From a bacterium (GTDB lineage: Bacteria; Bacillota; Bacilli; Lactobacillales; Streptococcaceae), in the NCBI GenBank assembly GCA_905221455.1, contig CAJNDF010000002.1, forward strand, positions 248,001 through 312,000: a stretch of DNA of 64,000 nt, written 5' to 3'. The position numbers and the translations under genes are program-made. Positions 20,075 through 31,510 of the stretch are shown here, in pieces. Numbering within the stretch: the first letter of the stretch is position 1; each line of letters opens with the position of its first letter. Below the pieces are notes generated by a model. The model ran no database searches. It saw nothing but the letters and a program-made list of their open reading frames with translations, and was not told the origin of the DNA.

Positions 20075-21004
20075 ATGATTTTAACAGTCACAATGAACCC
20101 ATCCATTGATATTTCCTATCCTTTGGATGAGTTGAAGATTGATACTGTCAATCGTGTGGTGGATGTAACCAAAACGGCTGGTGGTAAAGGTCTTAATGTT
20201 ACTCGTGTTCTTTCAGAATTTGGGGATTCTGTTGCGGCAACTGGTTTAGTAGGTGGGAAACTTGGTGAATTTTTAGTAGAAAATATTGATGATAACGTTA
20301 AGAAAGACTTCTTCTCTATTCAGGGAGAAACTCGTAACTGTATCGCTATTCTCCACGGAAAAAACCAGACAGAAGTTCTTGAAAAAGGTCCTATAGTATT
20401 GGAACAGGAAGGTCAAGACTTTTTGAAACATTTCAAAAATCTTCTGGACTCAGTTGAAGTAGTAGCTATCTCAGGTAGTTTGCCAGCTGGTCTTCCAGTT
20501 GATTACTATGCGAGCTTGGTAGAACTTGCTAATCAAGCTGGTAAACCTGTAGTCTTGGACTGTTCTGGTGCAGCACTTCAGGCGGTTCTTGAATCACCAC
20601 ATAAACCCACAGTAATCAAACCAAATAATGAGGAATTATCTCAGCTTCTTGGAAGAGAAGTTTCTGAGGATTTGGATGAATTAAAAGAAGTCCTTCAAGA
20701 ACCTTTGTTTGCAGGGATTGAATGGATTATCGTTTCACTTGGTGCCAATGGTGCCTTTGCCAAACATGGGGACACTTTCTACAAGGTAGATATTCCTAGA
20801 ATTCAGGTAGTCAACCCTGTCGGATCTGGAGATTCGACTGTGGCAGGTATTTCATCTGGACTTCTTCATCACGAATCTGATGAAGAATTGCTTAAAAAAG
20901 CGAACGTTCTTGGCATGCTAAATGCTCAAGAAAAAATGACGGGTCATGTTAATATGGCTAACTATCAAACTTTGCATAATCAATTATTAGTAAAAGAGGT
21001 ATAA
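20075..21004 (+). CDS. lacC: Tagatose-6-phosphate kinase
   Basis: PfkB-family sugar kinase (309 residues) that makes tagatose-1,6-bisphosphate. The N-terminal [13 protein letters not shown], the [11 protein letters not shown] motif and the ATP/anion-hole motif [13 protein letters not shown] (catalytic Asp) are present. Starts 10 bases after lacB and ends one base before lacD. Confidence 0.95.
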   Translation: MILTVTMNPSIDISYPLDELKIDTVNRVVDVTKTAGGKGLNVTRVLSEFGDSVAATGLVGGKLGEFLVENIDDNVKKDFFSIQGETRNCIAILHGKNQTEVLEKGPIVLEQEGQDFLKHFKNLLDSVEVVAISGSLPAGLPVDYYASLVELANQAGKPVVLDCSGAALQAVLESPHKPTVIKPNNEELSQLLGREVSEDLDELKEVLQEPLFAGIEWIIVSLGANGAFAKHGDTFYKVDIPRIQVVNPVGSGDSTVAGISSGLLHHESDEELLKKANVLGMLNAQEKMTGHVNMANYQTLHNQLLVKEV

Positions 21005-21005
21005 A

Positions 21006-21986
21006 ATGGCTTTAACAACACAAAAACGTGCTTATTTGGAAAAACTTTCTGATAAAAATGGTATCATTTCTGCTCTTGCTTTCGACCAACGTGGTGCTTT
21101 GAAACGTTTGATGGCTCAATATCAAGATGAAGCTCCAACCGTTGAACAAATGGAAGAGCTTAAAGTCTTGGTGGCAGATGAATTGACTAAATACGCTTCA
21201 TCTATGCTTCTTGACCCTGAGTATGGACTTCCTGCGACTAAAGCTTTGGATAAAGAAGCTGGTCTTCTACTTGCTTATGAAAAAACAGGATACGATACTT
21301 CAAGTACAAAACGTTTACCTGACTGTTTGGATGTATGGTCTGCTAAACGCGTGAAAGAACAAGGAGCAGATGCAGTTAAATTCTTGCTATACTATGATGT
21401 AGATAGCTCTGATGAGTTAAATCAACAAAAACAAGCTTACATTGAACGTGTCGGTTCTGAATGTGTTGCAGAAGATATTCCTTTCTTCTTGGAAATCTTG
21501 GCTTACGATGAAAAAATTGCTGATGCAGGTTCTGTAGAATATGCGAAAGTAAAACCTCGTAAAGTTATCGAAGCTATGAAAGTATTCTCTGATCCACGTT
21601 TCAACATCGATGTATTGAAAGTTGAAGTTCCAGTAAACGTGAAATATGTTGAAGGTTTTGGTGATGGAGAAGTCGTTTACAGCCGTGAAGAAGCAGCAGC
21701 ATTCTTCAAAGCTCAAGACGAAGCAACTAACTTGCCATACATCTACTTGAGTGCTGGTGTATCTGCTAAATTGTTCCAAGAAACATTGCAATTTGCACAT
21801 GATTCAGGTGCTCGTTTCAACGGAGTACTTTGCGGACGTGCTACTTGGGCTGGTTCAGTAGAACCTTACATCAAAGAAGGGGAAGCAGCAGCTCGTGAAT
21901 GGTTGCGTACTACTGGATTCCAAAACATTGATGAATTGAACAAGGTTCTTCAAACAACTGCAACTTCATGGAAAGAGCGTGTGTAA
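21006..21986 (+). CDS. lacD: Tagatose-1,6-bisphosphate aldolase
   Basis: Class I aldolase (326 residues) splitting tagatose-1,6-bisphosphate into dihydroxyacetone phosphate and glyceraldehyde-3-phosphate. [11 protein letters not shown] is the LacD N-terminal signature, and the Schiff-base Lys is expected in the [10 protein letters not shown] segment. Completes the tagatose pathway and feeds glycolysis. A strong terminator follows. Confidence 0.95.
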   Translation: MALTTQKRAYLEKLSDKNGIISALAFDQRGALKRLMAQYQDEAPTVEQMEELKVLVADELTKYASSMLLDPEYGLPATKALDKEAGLLLAYEKTGYDTSSTKRLPDCLDVWSAKRVKEQGADAVKFLLYYDVDSSDELNQQKQAYIERVGSECVAEDIPFFLEILAYDEKIADAGSVEYAKVKPRKVIEAMKVFSDPRFNIDVLKVEVPVNVKYVEGFGDGEVVYSREEAAAFFKAQDEATNLPYIYLSAGVSAKLFQETLQFAHDSGARFNGVLCGRATWAGSVEPYIKEGEAAAREWLRTTGFQNIDELNKVLQTTATSWKERV

Positions 21987-22033
21987 GAACTATTAATTTC
22001 AATAGTTCAAAATTTAGTTATTAAGTTTCTATA

Positions 22034-22082
22034 AAAGTGATACTTCATATCTGAAAAGATAATGGACTATCGCTTTTTTTTC
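22034..22082 (+). terminator. Rho-independent terminator after lacD
   Basis: A nine-bp outer stem (AAAGTGATA with TATCGCTTT, one G-U pair) plus an inner ATCT/AGAT pairing, then eight or more Ts. Confidence 0.88.
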
Positions 22083-22105
22083 TTCTCAAAATATTCAATT
22101 TTCTA

Positions 22106-22134
22106 TTGACAAACAGAATAAATAGCGATATAAT
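22106..22134 (+). promoter_or_regulatory. Promoter of the first lacG-lacE pair
   Basis: TTGACA (22106-22111), 17 bases, TATAAT (22129-22134): a consensus sigma-A promoter just before the antitermination leader. Confidence 0.9.
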
Positions 22135-22160
22135 ATAGTTATAATAAATAAACTAATAAT

Positions 22161-22229
22161 AGTGGATCGTAACTTAAAGGCGAAACCGCAAATAATCTTA
22201 GCTTTTGCTAGACTATTTGCGGTTTTTTT
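22161..22229 (+). promoter_or_regulatory. LacT-type RAT site and overlapping terminator (copy 1)
   Basis: GTGGATCGTAACTTAAAGGCGA resembles the ribonucleic antiterminator (RAT) target of BglG/LacT proteins (GGATxGTTAC...GGCAA core), split here as GTGGATCGT and AGGCGAAAC. It overlaps the 5' arm of a terminator hairpin (ACCGCAAATA.. with ..TATTTGCGGT) followed by eight Ts. LacT bound to the RAT would prevent the hairpin and let lacG-lacE be read. Confidence 0.85.
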
Positions 22230-22289
22230 GTTTAGAAAGGAGGAAAAACAAGATCTACAATGTTATTAGAAAAAAGAAAAGGAGAACAA

Positions 22290-23690
22290 ATGAGGACATT
22301 ACCAAAAGATTTTATCATGGGTGGAGCTACTGCTGCATATCAAGTTGAAGGTGCAACTCAAATTGATGGGAAGGGACCAGTAGCATGGGATAGTTTTTTA
22401 ATTGAAAAAGGACGCTATACAGCAGAACCAGCTAGTGATTTTTATCATCAATATCCGGTTGATATTGAATTATGTAAAAAATTTAATATAGATAGTATTA
22501 GGTTATCTATTGCATGGAGTAGAATTTTTCCAGATGGTTTTGGGGAAGTAAACCAGCTTGGAGTAGATTTTTATCATTCCGTTTTCTCGGAATGTATAAG
22601 TAATGGTATTATACCATTTGTAACGATTCATCATTTTGATACACCAAAAAATTTATTTGAAAAAGGAGATTTTCTAAATAGGGAAAATATTGAACATTTT
22701 GTAAATTTTGCTAAATTCTGCTTTGAAGAATTTAAAGAAATTGAATATTGGAGCACTTTCAATGAGATTTACCCACTTGCAACTAATCAATATTTGACGG
22801 GAGTTTTCCCTCCAGAAATAAAATTTGATTTTGAAAAGGTAATTACGTGTCTTCACAACATGATGTATGCTCATGCAAGAGTAGTTAATATTTTTAAAGA
22901 AGGTAATTATAGAGGTAAAATAGGTGTTGTACATTCTCTAGAACCAAAGTATCCATATAGTGATAAACCAGAAGACATTCATGCTGCAAAGGTTGATGAA
23001 GCTTTATCAGTCCGTTTTCTATTAGATGCAACATATTTAGGGGAGTATAGTTCTTCAACTTGGAATCTTGTTCAGGAAATACTCTATAAAAATAATATGT
23101 CTGTTTCAATTGATAGCAATGATTTTATAGAGATGAGAAAAGCTTCAGAAAGAAATGATTTCTTAGGTATTAATAACTATGTCAGTCATTGGGTAAAAGC
23201 CTACGAGGAAGAGAGTACTTTATTTTATAATACGACAGGTGAAAAAGGAACTCAAGTTTATCGGATTAAAGGAGTTGGAGAAAGAGTACCAAGAGAAGAC
23301 CTTCCTAAGACAGATTGGGATTGGATTATTTATCCGGAAGGTTTATATGATTTGTTGACGTTTATAAAAGAAGAGTATCCAAACTATAAGGAAATCTATA
23401 TTACTGAGAATGGCCTTGGTTTTAAAGATGAATTCACTGATGGAATTATATTAGATGAACCTAGAATTGACTATCTTCGAGGAAACTTTGAATCAATTTC
23501 AAGAGCAATTGACGATGGTGTCAATGTTAAAGGATATTTTATTTGGTCTTTAATGGATGTATTTTCTTGGGTTAACGGCTATGATAAAAGATATGGGTTG
23601 TTCTACGTCGACTTTGAAACTCAGAAACGATACCCTAAAGAATCAGCTTATTGGTATAAGTTAGTTAGTCAAACTAAAACTATAATTTAG
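22290..23690 (+). CDS. lacG: 6-phospho-beta-galactosidase, first (divergent) copy
   Basis: GH1 enzyme that hydrolyses lactose-6-phosphate to galactose-6-phosphate and glucose. 466 residues from ATG 22290 (GGAG 8 bases upstream); an in-frame ATG at 22260 has a more distant AAAGGAGG. The acid/base Glu lies in STFNEI and the nucleophile in YITENGLG. Compared with the second copy at 28789 it is clearly paralogous but diverged throughout, and its codons are more AT-rich (many ATA, TTA, AGA). It pairs with the next gene, an EIICB. Another phospho-beta-glycoside cannot be excluded as substrate. Confidence 0.9.
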   Translation: MRTLPKDFIMGGATAAYQVEGATQIDGKGPVAWDSFLIEKGRYTAEPASDFYHQYPVDIELCKKFNIDSIRLSIAWSRIFPDGFGEVNQLGVDFYHSVFSECISNGIIPFVTIHHFDTPKNLFEKGDFLNRENIEHFVNFAKFCFEEFKEIEYWSTFNEIYPLATNQYLTGVFPPEIKFDFEKVITCLHNMMYAHARVVNIFKEGNYRGKIGVVHSLEPKYPYSDKPEDIHAAKVDEALSVRFLLDATYLGEYSSSTWNLVQEILYKNNMSVSIDSNDFIEMRKASERNDFLGINNYVSHWVKAYEEESTLFYNTTGEKGTQVYRIKGVGERVPREDLPKTDWDWIIYPEGLYDLLTFIKEEYPNYKEIYITENGLGFKDEFTDGIILDEPRIDYLRGNFESISRAIDDGVNVKGYFIWSLMDVFSWVNGYDKRYGLFYVDFETQKRYPKESAYWYKLVSQTKTII

Positions 23691-23703
23691 AGGAGGAAAT
23701 AAA

Positions 23704-25359
23704 ATGAATGGAATTATTAAACAAATTGAAAAACATCAAGAATTATTTCAGCGTATTTCTGCAAATATATACTTGACTGCTATAAAAGATGGTTTTCTAA
23801 CAGCTATGCCAGTAATATTATTTTCTAGCCTTTTCATCTTATGTGCAGCAATACCTCCTTTAGTTGGTATAAAGTTGCCAGAAAGTTTTGAGACATGGTT
23901 ATGGAAAATATACGATTATTCAATGGGGATAGTAGGTTTATTGGTAGCTGGTACAACAGCTAGATGTTTAGCTGGAAGTATGAATAGAAAAATGCCTTCT
24001 GGAAAAGTTATAAATGAAGTATCAGTTATGTTAGCTTCCATTGTCAGCTTTCTATTATTAGCTGTGACTAAAATGGATGGAGCATTTCAAGGGGATTTCT
24101 TTGGAACTAAAGGTATTCTTTCATCATTTGTAGCAGCGTTTATAACAGTAAATGTTTATAAATTTTGTGTAATAAAAGATATTACAATTAAAATGCCTAA
24201 GGAAGTTCCTGGTAGTATCTCACAGAATTTTCGAGATGTTTTCCCGTTTTCTTTTTCAGTATTTTTTGCAGCGATAATAGATATTGCAACAAGATATTAC
24301 CTGAATGTACCATTTGCAGAAGTTTTTTCAAAAATTTTATCTCCAGTTTTTCAAGGTGCTGAAACTTATCTTGGGTTATCAATTATCTGGTTTTTAGTAC
24401 CATTCTTTTGGTTTGTTGGTGTTCATGGTCCTTCCGTAGTTAAACCAGGATTAGCTGCAGCTTTATATGGCAATACAGAAGCCAATTTAGAACTATTTAG
24501 AAATGGTCAACATCCGTTTCATGCTCTAACCGAAAATTTTGGTAATTTCGTGGGAGAATTGGGAGGTACAGGTGCAACTTTTATTGTTCCAATTATATTT
24601 ATTCTTTTTATGAAATCTAAACAGTTAAAAGCTGTAGGAAAGGCATCAATTGTACCAGTAATGTTTGCAGTAAATGAACCTCTTCTGTTTGCTGCACCAA
24701 TTGTTCTAAATCCATATTTTCTGATTCCATTCTGTTTAGCACCAATTGTAAATGTAATTTTAGGTAAGTTTTTTATTAGTGTATTAGGAATGAATGGATA
24801 TATGCATGTCTTACCATGGGCTACGCCAGGGCCAATTGGAAATCTAATGAGTACACATTTCCAACCCATTAGCTTTGTCTTCACAGTGTTATTATTAGTT
24901 GTTGATTTTATAATTTATTATCCATTTTGTAAAGCGTATGATAAAGTGTTACTTAGTGAAGAAACAAAAAATGCTAATACAGTAGATAAATCTGAAACTA
25001 ACAATTCTACTAAAGTAGATGAAAGTGAAACTGTGAAACTTGAAAAAGAGATTAAAATCTTAGTATTGTGTGCTGGCGCTGGAACTAGTGCAATGTTAGC
25101 TAATGCACTTACGGAAGGTGCAAGCAGTTTAAATTTACCATTAAGCTCATCCGCCGGAGCTTATGGCTCACATTATGAAATTATGAAATACTATGACATG
25201 GTAATTTTGGCACCACAAGTAAAAACCTATTATAATGATATCAAAAAAGATACAGAAAAATTAGGTATTAAATTAATTGCGACAGAGGGAGCAGAATACA
25301 TAAATCTTACAAGAAATCCAGAAAAGGCTGTTCAATTCGTGTTGGAAAAACTAAACTAA
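23704..25359 (+). CDS. lacE: PTS lactose-type EIICB, first copy
   Basis: A 551-residue fusion: EIIC permease (about 1-415, many hydrophobic segments, with VHGPSVV and FAVNEPLLFAAP) then a charged linker and EIIB (about 445-551). The phosphocysteine is in VLCAGAGTSAML. No lacF (EIIA) or antiterminator gene accompanies this copy, so it probably depends on the LacF and LacT encoded just downstream. AT-rich codon use matches the adjacent lacG copy, suggesting the pair was acquired as a unit. Lactose-family assignment is firm; sugar range is not. Confidence 0.9.
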   Translation: MNGIIKQIEKHQELFQRISANIYLTAIKDGFLTAMPVILFSSLFILCAAIPPLVGIKLPESFETWLWKIYDYSMGIVGLLVAGTTARCLAGSMNRKMPSGKVINEVSVMLASIVSFLLLAVTKMDGAFQGDFFGTKGILSSFVAAFITVNVYKFCVIKDITIKMPKEVPGSISQNFRDVFPFSFSVFFAAIIDIATRYYLNVPFAEVFSKILSPVFQGAETYLGLSIIWFLVPFFWFVGVHGPSVVKPGLAAALYGNTEANLELFRNGQHPFHALTENFGNFVGELGGTGATFIVPIIFILFMKSKQLKAVGKASIVPVMFAVNEPLLFAAPIVLNPYFLIPFCLAPIVNVILGKFFISVLGMNGYMHVLPWATPGPIGNLMSTHFQPISFVFTVLLLVVDFIIYYPFCKAYDKVLLSEETKNANTVDKSETNNSTKVDESETVKLEKEIKILVLCAGAGTSAMLANALTEGASSLNLPLSSSAGAYGSHYEIMKYYDMVILAPQVKTYYNDIKKDTEKLGIKLIATEGAEYINLTRNPEKAVQFVLEKLN

Positions 25360-25396
25360 AAATGTTTGAAATGAACAAAAAAATTTTGAGTAAGGG

Positions 25397-25425
25397 TTTA
25401 CAATAGTTCTTATTTTTGATATAAT
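25397..25425 (+). promoter_or_regulatory. Promoter of lacT-lacF-lacE-lacG
   Basis: TTTACA (25397-25402), 17 bases, TATAAT (25420-25425). Confidence 0.85.
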
Positions 25426-25444
25426 ACTATCAAAGATTGAATAG

Positions 25445-25539
25445 AGTGGATCGTTACTGAGTAATATTAGGCGAGACTACAAATGAGGAAAGTAACGTTC
25501 ACTCTGGTGAGTTATGCCCATTTGTGGTCTCTTTTGTTT
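25445..25539 (+). promoter_or_regulatory. LacT-type RAT site and overlapping terminator (copy 2)
   Basis: GTGGATCGTTACT and TTAGGCGAGAC form a RAT-like element closely matching copy 1. It overlaps a terminator with a 13-bp stem (25473-25485 with 25519-25531) followed by TTTTGTTT. LacT, encoded right after it, is expected to autoregulate here. Confidence 0.87.
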
Positions 25540-25579
25540 CATTTAGTTCAATTTAAATTTTATAGGAAAGGAGAAGTGG

Positions 25580-26413
25580 ATGTTTCGTGTTGTTAATGTT
25601 ATCAATAATAATGTTGCTTTAGCGAAAAATGAAAATCATGAGGAAGTAATGATAACAGGAAATGGTATCGCTTTTCAGAAGAAAAAGGGTGATATCATTG
25701 TTCAAAGTAAAATTGAAAAGGTTTTTAGATTGAATACAGAAGAATCTAAGAATAATTTTCTAACTTTATTACAGGATGTTCCTCTTGATTTTATTACGGT
25801 AACTTATGATGTTATTAATTCTCTAATATCTAAATATCATTATCCTTTTCAAGAGTATCTATATGTAACTTTAACAGATCATATTTACAGTGCTTATCAA
25901 GCTATTCATAAGGGAATTTACGAAGATGGTAAACTTCCAGATATTTCTGTTGATTATCCACTAGAATTTGAAATGGCAGAATATGCACTTGATATGTTTA
26001 AGAAAAAGTTGTTGGATAGTTTTCCAGATAATGAGACGGAAAGAATTGCGTTACATTTTATCAATGCAAAAGGTGGAGACAATCAAGGTATAAATTTACA
26101 GATTGATCAATCAAAGCAAATTATTGAGCATATCAAGCGCGAACTTGCAAACCATAATATTGTAAGAAGAAAGGAAAATGCTCCTTTATTTGATCGCTTT
26201 ATGGTTCATCTAAATTACTTTCTAGAATACCTTGACCGATCTAGAAGTGACAATACTTCCCTGTTGGATATGGAAGGATATATTGAGACAGTTTATCCCT
26301 TGGCCTATGAAATAGGCGATAAAATTTATCGGATAATTGCTTGTGAAACTGGTGTTGAACTTCATAGAAGTGAACGTGTTTATATAATTTTACATATCCA
26401 AAGATTGCTTTAA
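25580..26413 (+). CDS. lacT: BglG-family transcription antiterminator LacT
   Basis: A 277-residue RNA-binding antiterminator. The N-terminal CAT domain (about 1-55, FRVVNVINNNVALAKN) binds RAT RNA; two PRD domains follow (about 65-170 and 171-277), with conserved His residues (for example in VTLTDHIYSA and VELHRSERVYIILHI) that are phosphorylated by the PTS. It lies between its own RAT leader and lacF. With two RAT leaders in the cluster it probably controls both lacGE pairs. Confidence 0.93.
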   Translation: MFRVVNVINNNVALAKNENHEEVMITGNGIAFQKKKGDIIVQSKIEKVFRLNTEESKNNFLTLLQDVPLDFITVTYDVINSLISKYHYPFQEYLYVTLTDHIYSAYQAIHKGIYEDGKLPDISVDYPLEFEMAEYALDMFKKKLLDSFPDNETERIALHFINAKGGDNQGINLQIDQSKQIIEHIKRELANHNIVRRKENAPLFDRFMVHLNYFLEYLDRSRSDNTSLLDMEGYIETVYPLAYEIGDKIYRIIACETGVELHRSERVYIILHIQRLL

Positions 26414-26448
26414 AATAATAAATTATAACATATAAGGAGGTCTCTATT

Positions 26449-26766
26449 ATGAATAGAGAAGAAGTAACATTGTTAGGTTTTGAAATCGTAGCTTATGCGG
26501 GCGACGCTCGTTCAAAACTATTGGAAGCTTTAAAAGCTGCTGAAGCTGGTGATTTTGCAAAAGCGGATAGCTTAGTTGAGGAAGCAGGTTCTTGCATTGC
26601 TGAAGCTCATCATGCCCAAACAAGTCTATTGACTAAGGAAGCAGCTGGTGAAGATTTGGCTTATAGTGTAACCATGATGCATGGTCAAGATCACTTGATG
26701 ACAACTATTTTGTTAAAAGATTTGATGCACCATTTAATTGAACTCTACAAGAGAGGAGTTAAATAA
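26449..26766 (+). CDS. lacF: PTS lactose-specific EIIA
   Basis: A 105-residue EIIA-Lac with the trimer-forming helices and the phosphorylated His in [11 protein letters not shown] (about residue 78-82). Starts [20 protein letters not shown], as in other LacF. GGAGG RBS. Its stop overlaps the next start by one base. The only lacF in the window, so it may serve both EIICB copies. Confidence 0.96.
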   Translation: MNREEVTLLGFEIVAYAGDARSKLLEALKAAEAGDFAKADSLVEEAGSCIAEAHHAQTSLLTKEAAGEDLAYSVTMMHGQDHLMTTILLKDLMHHLIELYKRGVK

Positions 26767-28457
26767 TGAATAAACTAATTGCATTTATCGAGAAAGGAAA
26801 GCCTTTCTTTGAGAAACTGTCGCGTAATATCTACCTTCGTGCTATTCGTGATGGTTTTATTGCAGGTATGCCTGTTATTCTCTTCTCAAGTATCTTTATC
26901 TTGATTGCCTTTGTACCAAACTCATGGGGATTTAAATGGTCTGATGAAGTTGTAGCCTTTCTGATGAAACCATACAGCTATTCAATGGGAATTTTGGCTC
27001 TCTTGGTAGCTGGTACAACAGCTAAGTCATTGACTGACTCAGTCAACCGTAGTATGGAGAAAACCAATCAAATCAACTATATGTCAACACTTTTGGCAGC
27101 CATTGTTGGATTGTTGATGTTGGCAGCTGACCCTATTGAAAACGGTCTTGCTACTGGTTTCCTAGGAACAAAAGGTTTGCTTTCAGCCTTTCTAGCTGCA
27201 TTTGTAACAGTAAGCATCTATAAAGTTTGTGTGAAAAATAATGTAACAATTCGTATGCCTGACGAAGTTCCACCAAATATTTCACAAGTCTTTAAAGACG
27301 TTATTCCTTTCACGCTTTCAGTTGTTTCTCTTTATGCTCTTGACTTGCTTGCACGTCATTTTGTTGGTGCGAGTGTTGCGGAATCAATTGGTAAGTTCTT
27401 TGCTCCTCTATTCTCTGCTGCTGATGGTTACCTTGGAATTACAATCATCTTTGGTGCCTTTGCCTTCTTCTGGTTCGTAGGGATTCATGGTCCTTCAATC
27501 GTTGAACCAGCTATCGCAGCGATTACTTATGCAAATGCTGAAGTAAACTTAAACTTGATTCAACAAGGAATGCACGCTGATAAGATCCTTACTTCAGGTA
27601 CACAAATGTTTATCGTTACCATGGGTGGTACTGGTGCGACACTGGTTGTTCCATTCATGTTCATGTGGTTAACAAAATCAAAACGTAACCGTGCAATCGG
27701 TCGTGCTTCAGTAGTTCCAACTTTCTTTGGTGTAAACGAACCAATCTTGTTTGGTGCACCACTTGTATTGAATCCAATCTTCTTCATTCCATTTATCTTT
27801 GCTCCAATCGCAAACGTATGGATTTTCAAATTCTTTATTGAAACACTTGGAATGAACTCATTTACTGCTAATCTACCATGGACAACTCCAGCTCCACTAG
27901 GTCTAGTTCTTGGTACTAACTTCCAACTACTATCATTCATCCTTGCTGCGTTACTTATCGTAGTGGACGTAGTTATTTACTACCCATTCCTTAAAGTTTA
28001 TGATGAACAAATTCTTGAAGAAGAACGTTCAGGTAAATCTAATGATGAATTGAAAGAAAAAGTTGCTGCAAACTTCAACACTGCGAAAGCAGATGCTATT
28101 CTTGAAAAAGCAGGTGTAGAAGCAGCTCAAAATACAATTACTAAAGAAACAAATGTCCTTGTTCTTTGTGCTGGTGGTGGAACAAGTGGACTTCTTGCTA
28201 ACGCTTTGAATAAAGCTGCTGAAGAATACAATGTTCCTGTGAAGGCTGCTGCTGGTGGTTACGGTGCTCACCGTGAAATGTTGCCAGAGTTTGACTTGGT
28301 TATCCTTGCCCCTCAAGTAGCTTCTAACTTTGAAGATATGAAAGCAGAAACAGATAAACTCGGTATTAAACTTGCTAAGACAGAAGGCGCTCAATACATC
28401 AAATTAACTCGTGATGGAAAAGGTGCTCTAGCATTTGTACAAGCTCAATTCGATTAA
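26766..28457 (+). CDS. lacE: PTS lactose-specific EIICB, second copy
   Basis: 563 residues: EIIC (about 1-420, with [10 protein letters not shown] and [12 protein letters not shown]) and EIIB (about 460-563) with phosphocysteine in [12 protein letters not shown]. Codon use is richer and more biased to highly expressed codons than in the first copy. Starts at the lacF stop, implying coupling. The last codons fall inside the first unit of a 124-base tandem repeat. Confidence 0.95.
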   Translation: MNKLIAFIEKGKPFFEKLSRNIYLRAIRDGFIAGMPVILFSSIFILIAFVPNSWGFKWSDEVVAFLMKPYSYSMGILALLVAGTTAKSLTDSVNRSMEKTNQINYMSTLLAAIVGLLMLAADPIENGLATGFLGTKGLLSAFLAAFVTVSIYKVCVKNNVTIRMPDEVPPNISQVFKDVIPFTLSVVSLYALDLLARHFVGASVAESIGKFFAPLFSAADGYLGITIIFGAFAFFWFVGIHGPSIVEPAIAAITYANAEVNLNLIQQGMHADKILTSGTQMFIVTMGGTGATLVVPFMFMWLTKSKRNRAIGRASVVPTFFGVNEPILFGAPLVLNPIFFIPFIFAPIANVWIFKFFIETLGMNSFTANLPWTTPAPLGLVLGTNFQLLSFILAALLIVVDVVIYYPFLKVYDEQILEEERSGKSNDELKEKVAANFNTAKADAILEKAGVEAAQNTITKETNVLVLCAGGGTSGLLANALNKAAEEYNVPVKAAAGGYGAHREMLPEFDLVILAPQVASNFEDMKAETDKLGIKLAKTEGAQYIKLTRDGKGALAFVQAQFD

Positions 28458-28700
28458 CGATAGGGACTGTGAAACAGTCTCCTATCGTTACGGAAATCGC
28501 TATGGCGAATTTCCTAATCGCCTTGTTAATTCGTCGGTAAAAAGATATCGTTTTTACCTCCTCATGTCACAATTCGATTAATAATAGGGACTATGAAATA
28601 GTTTCCTATCGTTACGGAAATCGCTATGGCGAATTCCCTAATTGCCTTGTTAATTCGTCGGTAAAAAGATATCGTTTTTACCTTCTCATGTCACAATTCG
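28446..28700 (+). repeat. Tandem 124-bp repeat with three hairpins per unit, between lacE and lacG
   Basis: Two units, 28446-28569 and 28570-28693, followed by the first bases of a third (28694-28700). Unit 1 begins with the last lacE codons (Gln-Phe-Asp-stop), and unit 2 repeats them outside the gene. Each unit can fold three hairpins: a long one around GGGACTRTGAAAYAGT, one around GGAAATCGC/GCGAATTTCC, and an 8-bp stem GGTAAAAA/TTTTTACC. In the first hairpin a G-C pair in unit 1 is A-T in unit 2, a compensatory change. No T run follows, so these are not ordinary terminators. Confidence 0.9.
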
Positions 28701-28776
28701 GTGACTTAGTACAAGAAGTGAGATGGAGAATAAAACCTCACTAGCCTCCTCTCCATCTTATTTCTTTTTTAATTAA

Positions 28777-30195
<1,419 letters not shown>

Positions 30196-30237
30196 TAGGA
30201 TTAGTAATTAGATCTAGGATTCTAGTGAGGCAAAAAG

Positions 30238-30495
30238 ATGTTCAAAGATTTTATTCAATCTATTTATGAAAAAGTTTATATTATAAATTTCGAAAAATGT
30301 TCTCAAATACCGTGCTTGACGAATGAAAAATTGAAAAGTCTTGGAAAATGGTATGTCTCGACTGGTAAGGAATGGATTTGTCATTCAGACTATGAGCTGG
30401 AAGAATTTAAAAATCTGTTTTTAAATTTTATCAATCCTGAAGAATGGGATAATATCTCCTTTGATTCAGATTTTATGCCGTTTCAACAATCATAA
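30238..30495 (+). CDS. Small hypothetical protein after lacG
   Basis: An 85-residue soluble, acidic protein with no membrane segment or motif I recognise. It begins 42 bases after the lacG stop with a weak GAGG about 9 bases before the ATG, and ends before a strong bidirectional terminator, so it is probably the last gene of the lacTFEG transcript. Two Cys residues in ECSQIPC-like spacing and several aromatic residues are seen. Function unknown. Confidence 0.6.
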   Translation: MFKDFIQSIYEKVYIINFEKCSQIPCLTNEKLKSLGKWYVSTGKEWICHSDYELEEFKNLFLNFINPEEWDNISFDSDFMPFQQS

Positions 30496-30531
30496 AAAAG
30501 CTAGGAAACTGTCAGTAAAAATTTTCATCAA

Positions 30532-30578
30532 AAAATGCGTCATATCAAGATTCTTATTTTCTTGATATGACGCATTTT
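30532..30578. terminator. Bidirectional terminator between the lac operon and lacR
   Basis: A perfect 18-bp stem (30532-30549 with 30561-30578) with an 11-base loop; A and T tracts at either end fit both the + and - transcripts that converge here. Confidence 0.92.
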
Positions 30579-30599
30579 ATATTTTATCAATCCTCAGTT

Positions 30600-31367
30600 T
30601 TATGGTTTAGAAAGAATAATTTTTGTTTGTTTTGAAAGTTGTTCGAACGTTTCTTTGTTCAGTTTAGAGTCTGAAACGATGGTATCAATATCAGAGATAT
30701 TGTAGAAGGTGTAAAAATCGAACTTATTGAATTTACTATTGTCAGCTAGTAAGTATTTTTTATTGGAATTATTGAGGGCGATGCGTTGAGATTCACCTTC
30801 TTCTTCACTAAAGGTTGCAATCGCATTGTCCTTAATACCATTACAGCTAACGAAGGCTTTGGAAAATTGGAGATTGGCCAAATTTTGCAAGGTTAGTGTT
30901 CCCACAAAGGCTCCAGTGATAGAGCGATAGTTGCCACCAATTAAAATCAAATCTGTTAGTTTTCGTTCGTTTAGGATGAGAAAGACTGGTAAACTGTTTG
31001 TTACAACACGAATATTATCGATTGGAAGTTCACGGGCAAAAGATTCCAAGGTTGTACCTGGGCCGATAAAAATAGTTTCACCCTCATCAATTAAATGGCC
31101 TGCAAAACGGCTAATTTCTTGTTTTTCTACAATCTGTAAGCTTTGTTTTTCAATATTGGAACGTTCATTGTTTAAAATGGAACCTGTGCGAATTTTCTCA
31201 GCTCCACCGTGAACCCGAACAAGTAGATCCTTGTCTGCCAACTCTTGCAAGTAGCGTCTAGCAGTCATATCTGATACATCCAGGCGAGTCATGATTTCTT
31301 TTACAGTAATAGTTCCCTTTGTATTTACCGTTTCTAGAATATTGTCTAGTTTTTCCTGCTTTAACAT
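30600..31367 (-). CDS. lacR: DeoR-family lactose operon repressor
   Basis: A 255-residue DeoR regulator. The N-terminal winged helix includes GTITVKEIMTRLDVSDMTARRYLQ (split here as the recognition part VSDMTARRYL), and the C-terminal sensor domain has IFIGPGTTLESFA and VVTNSLPVF. In lactic streptococci LacR is released by tagatose-6-phosphate. ATG 31367 is chosen over the in-frame GTG at 31376 because AGGTG lies about 7 bases before it. Likely targets are the TGTTTG repeats before lacA and before gatA. Confidence 0.92.
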   Translation of the reverse strand: MLKQEKLDNILETVNTKGTITVKEIMTRLDVSDMTARRYLQELADKDLLVRVHGGAEKIRTGSILNNERSNIEKQSLQIVEKQEISRFAGHLIDEGETIFIGPGTTLESFARELPIDNIRVVTNSLPVFLILNERKLTDLILIGGNYRSITGAFVGTLTLQNLANLQFSKAFVSCNGIKDNAIATFSEEEGESQRIALNNSNKKYLLADNSKFNKFDFYTFYNISDIDTIVSDSKLNKETFEQLSKQTKIILSKP

Positions 31368-31439
31368 CGTTATCACCTCTATTTCTATTACTATTTTATC
31401 ATAAAGTATTCAATCAATCAATTTAAAAAACAAAAGAAA

Positions 31440-31486
31440 ACAAAAAACAAAAATATCATGGTTGTTTTAAACAAACCATGATATTT
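31440..31486 (-). terminator. Terminator of the nrd genes
   Basis: A 13-bp perfect outer stem (31451-31463 with 31474-31486) followed on the minus strand by TTGTTTTTTG. Confidence 0.85.
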
Positions 31487-31510
31487 GTTATCGCTTCTGA
31501 AATAGTTGAC

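Noticed and set aside
28446..28700. CRISPR array
   Set aside because: Only two near-identical 124-base units with no spacers; it is a tandem duplication with hairpins.
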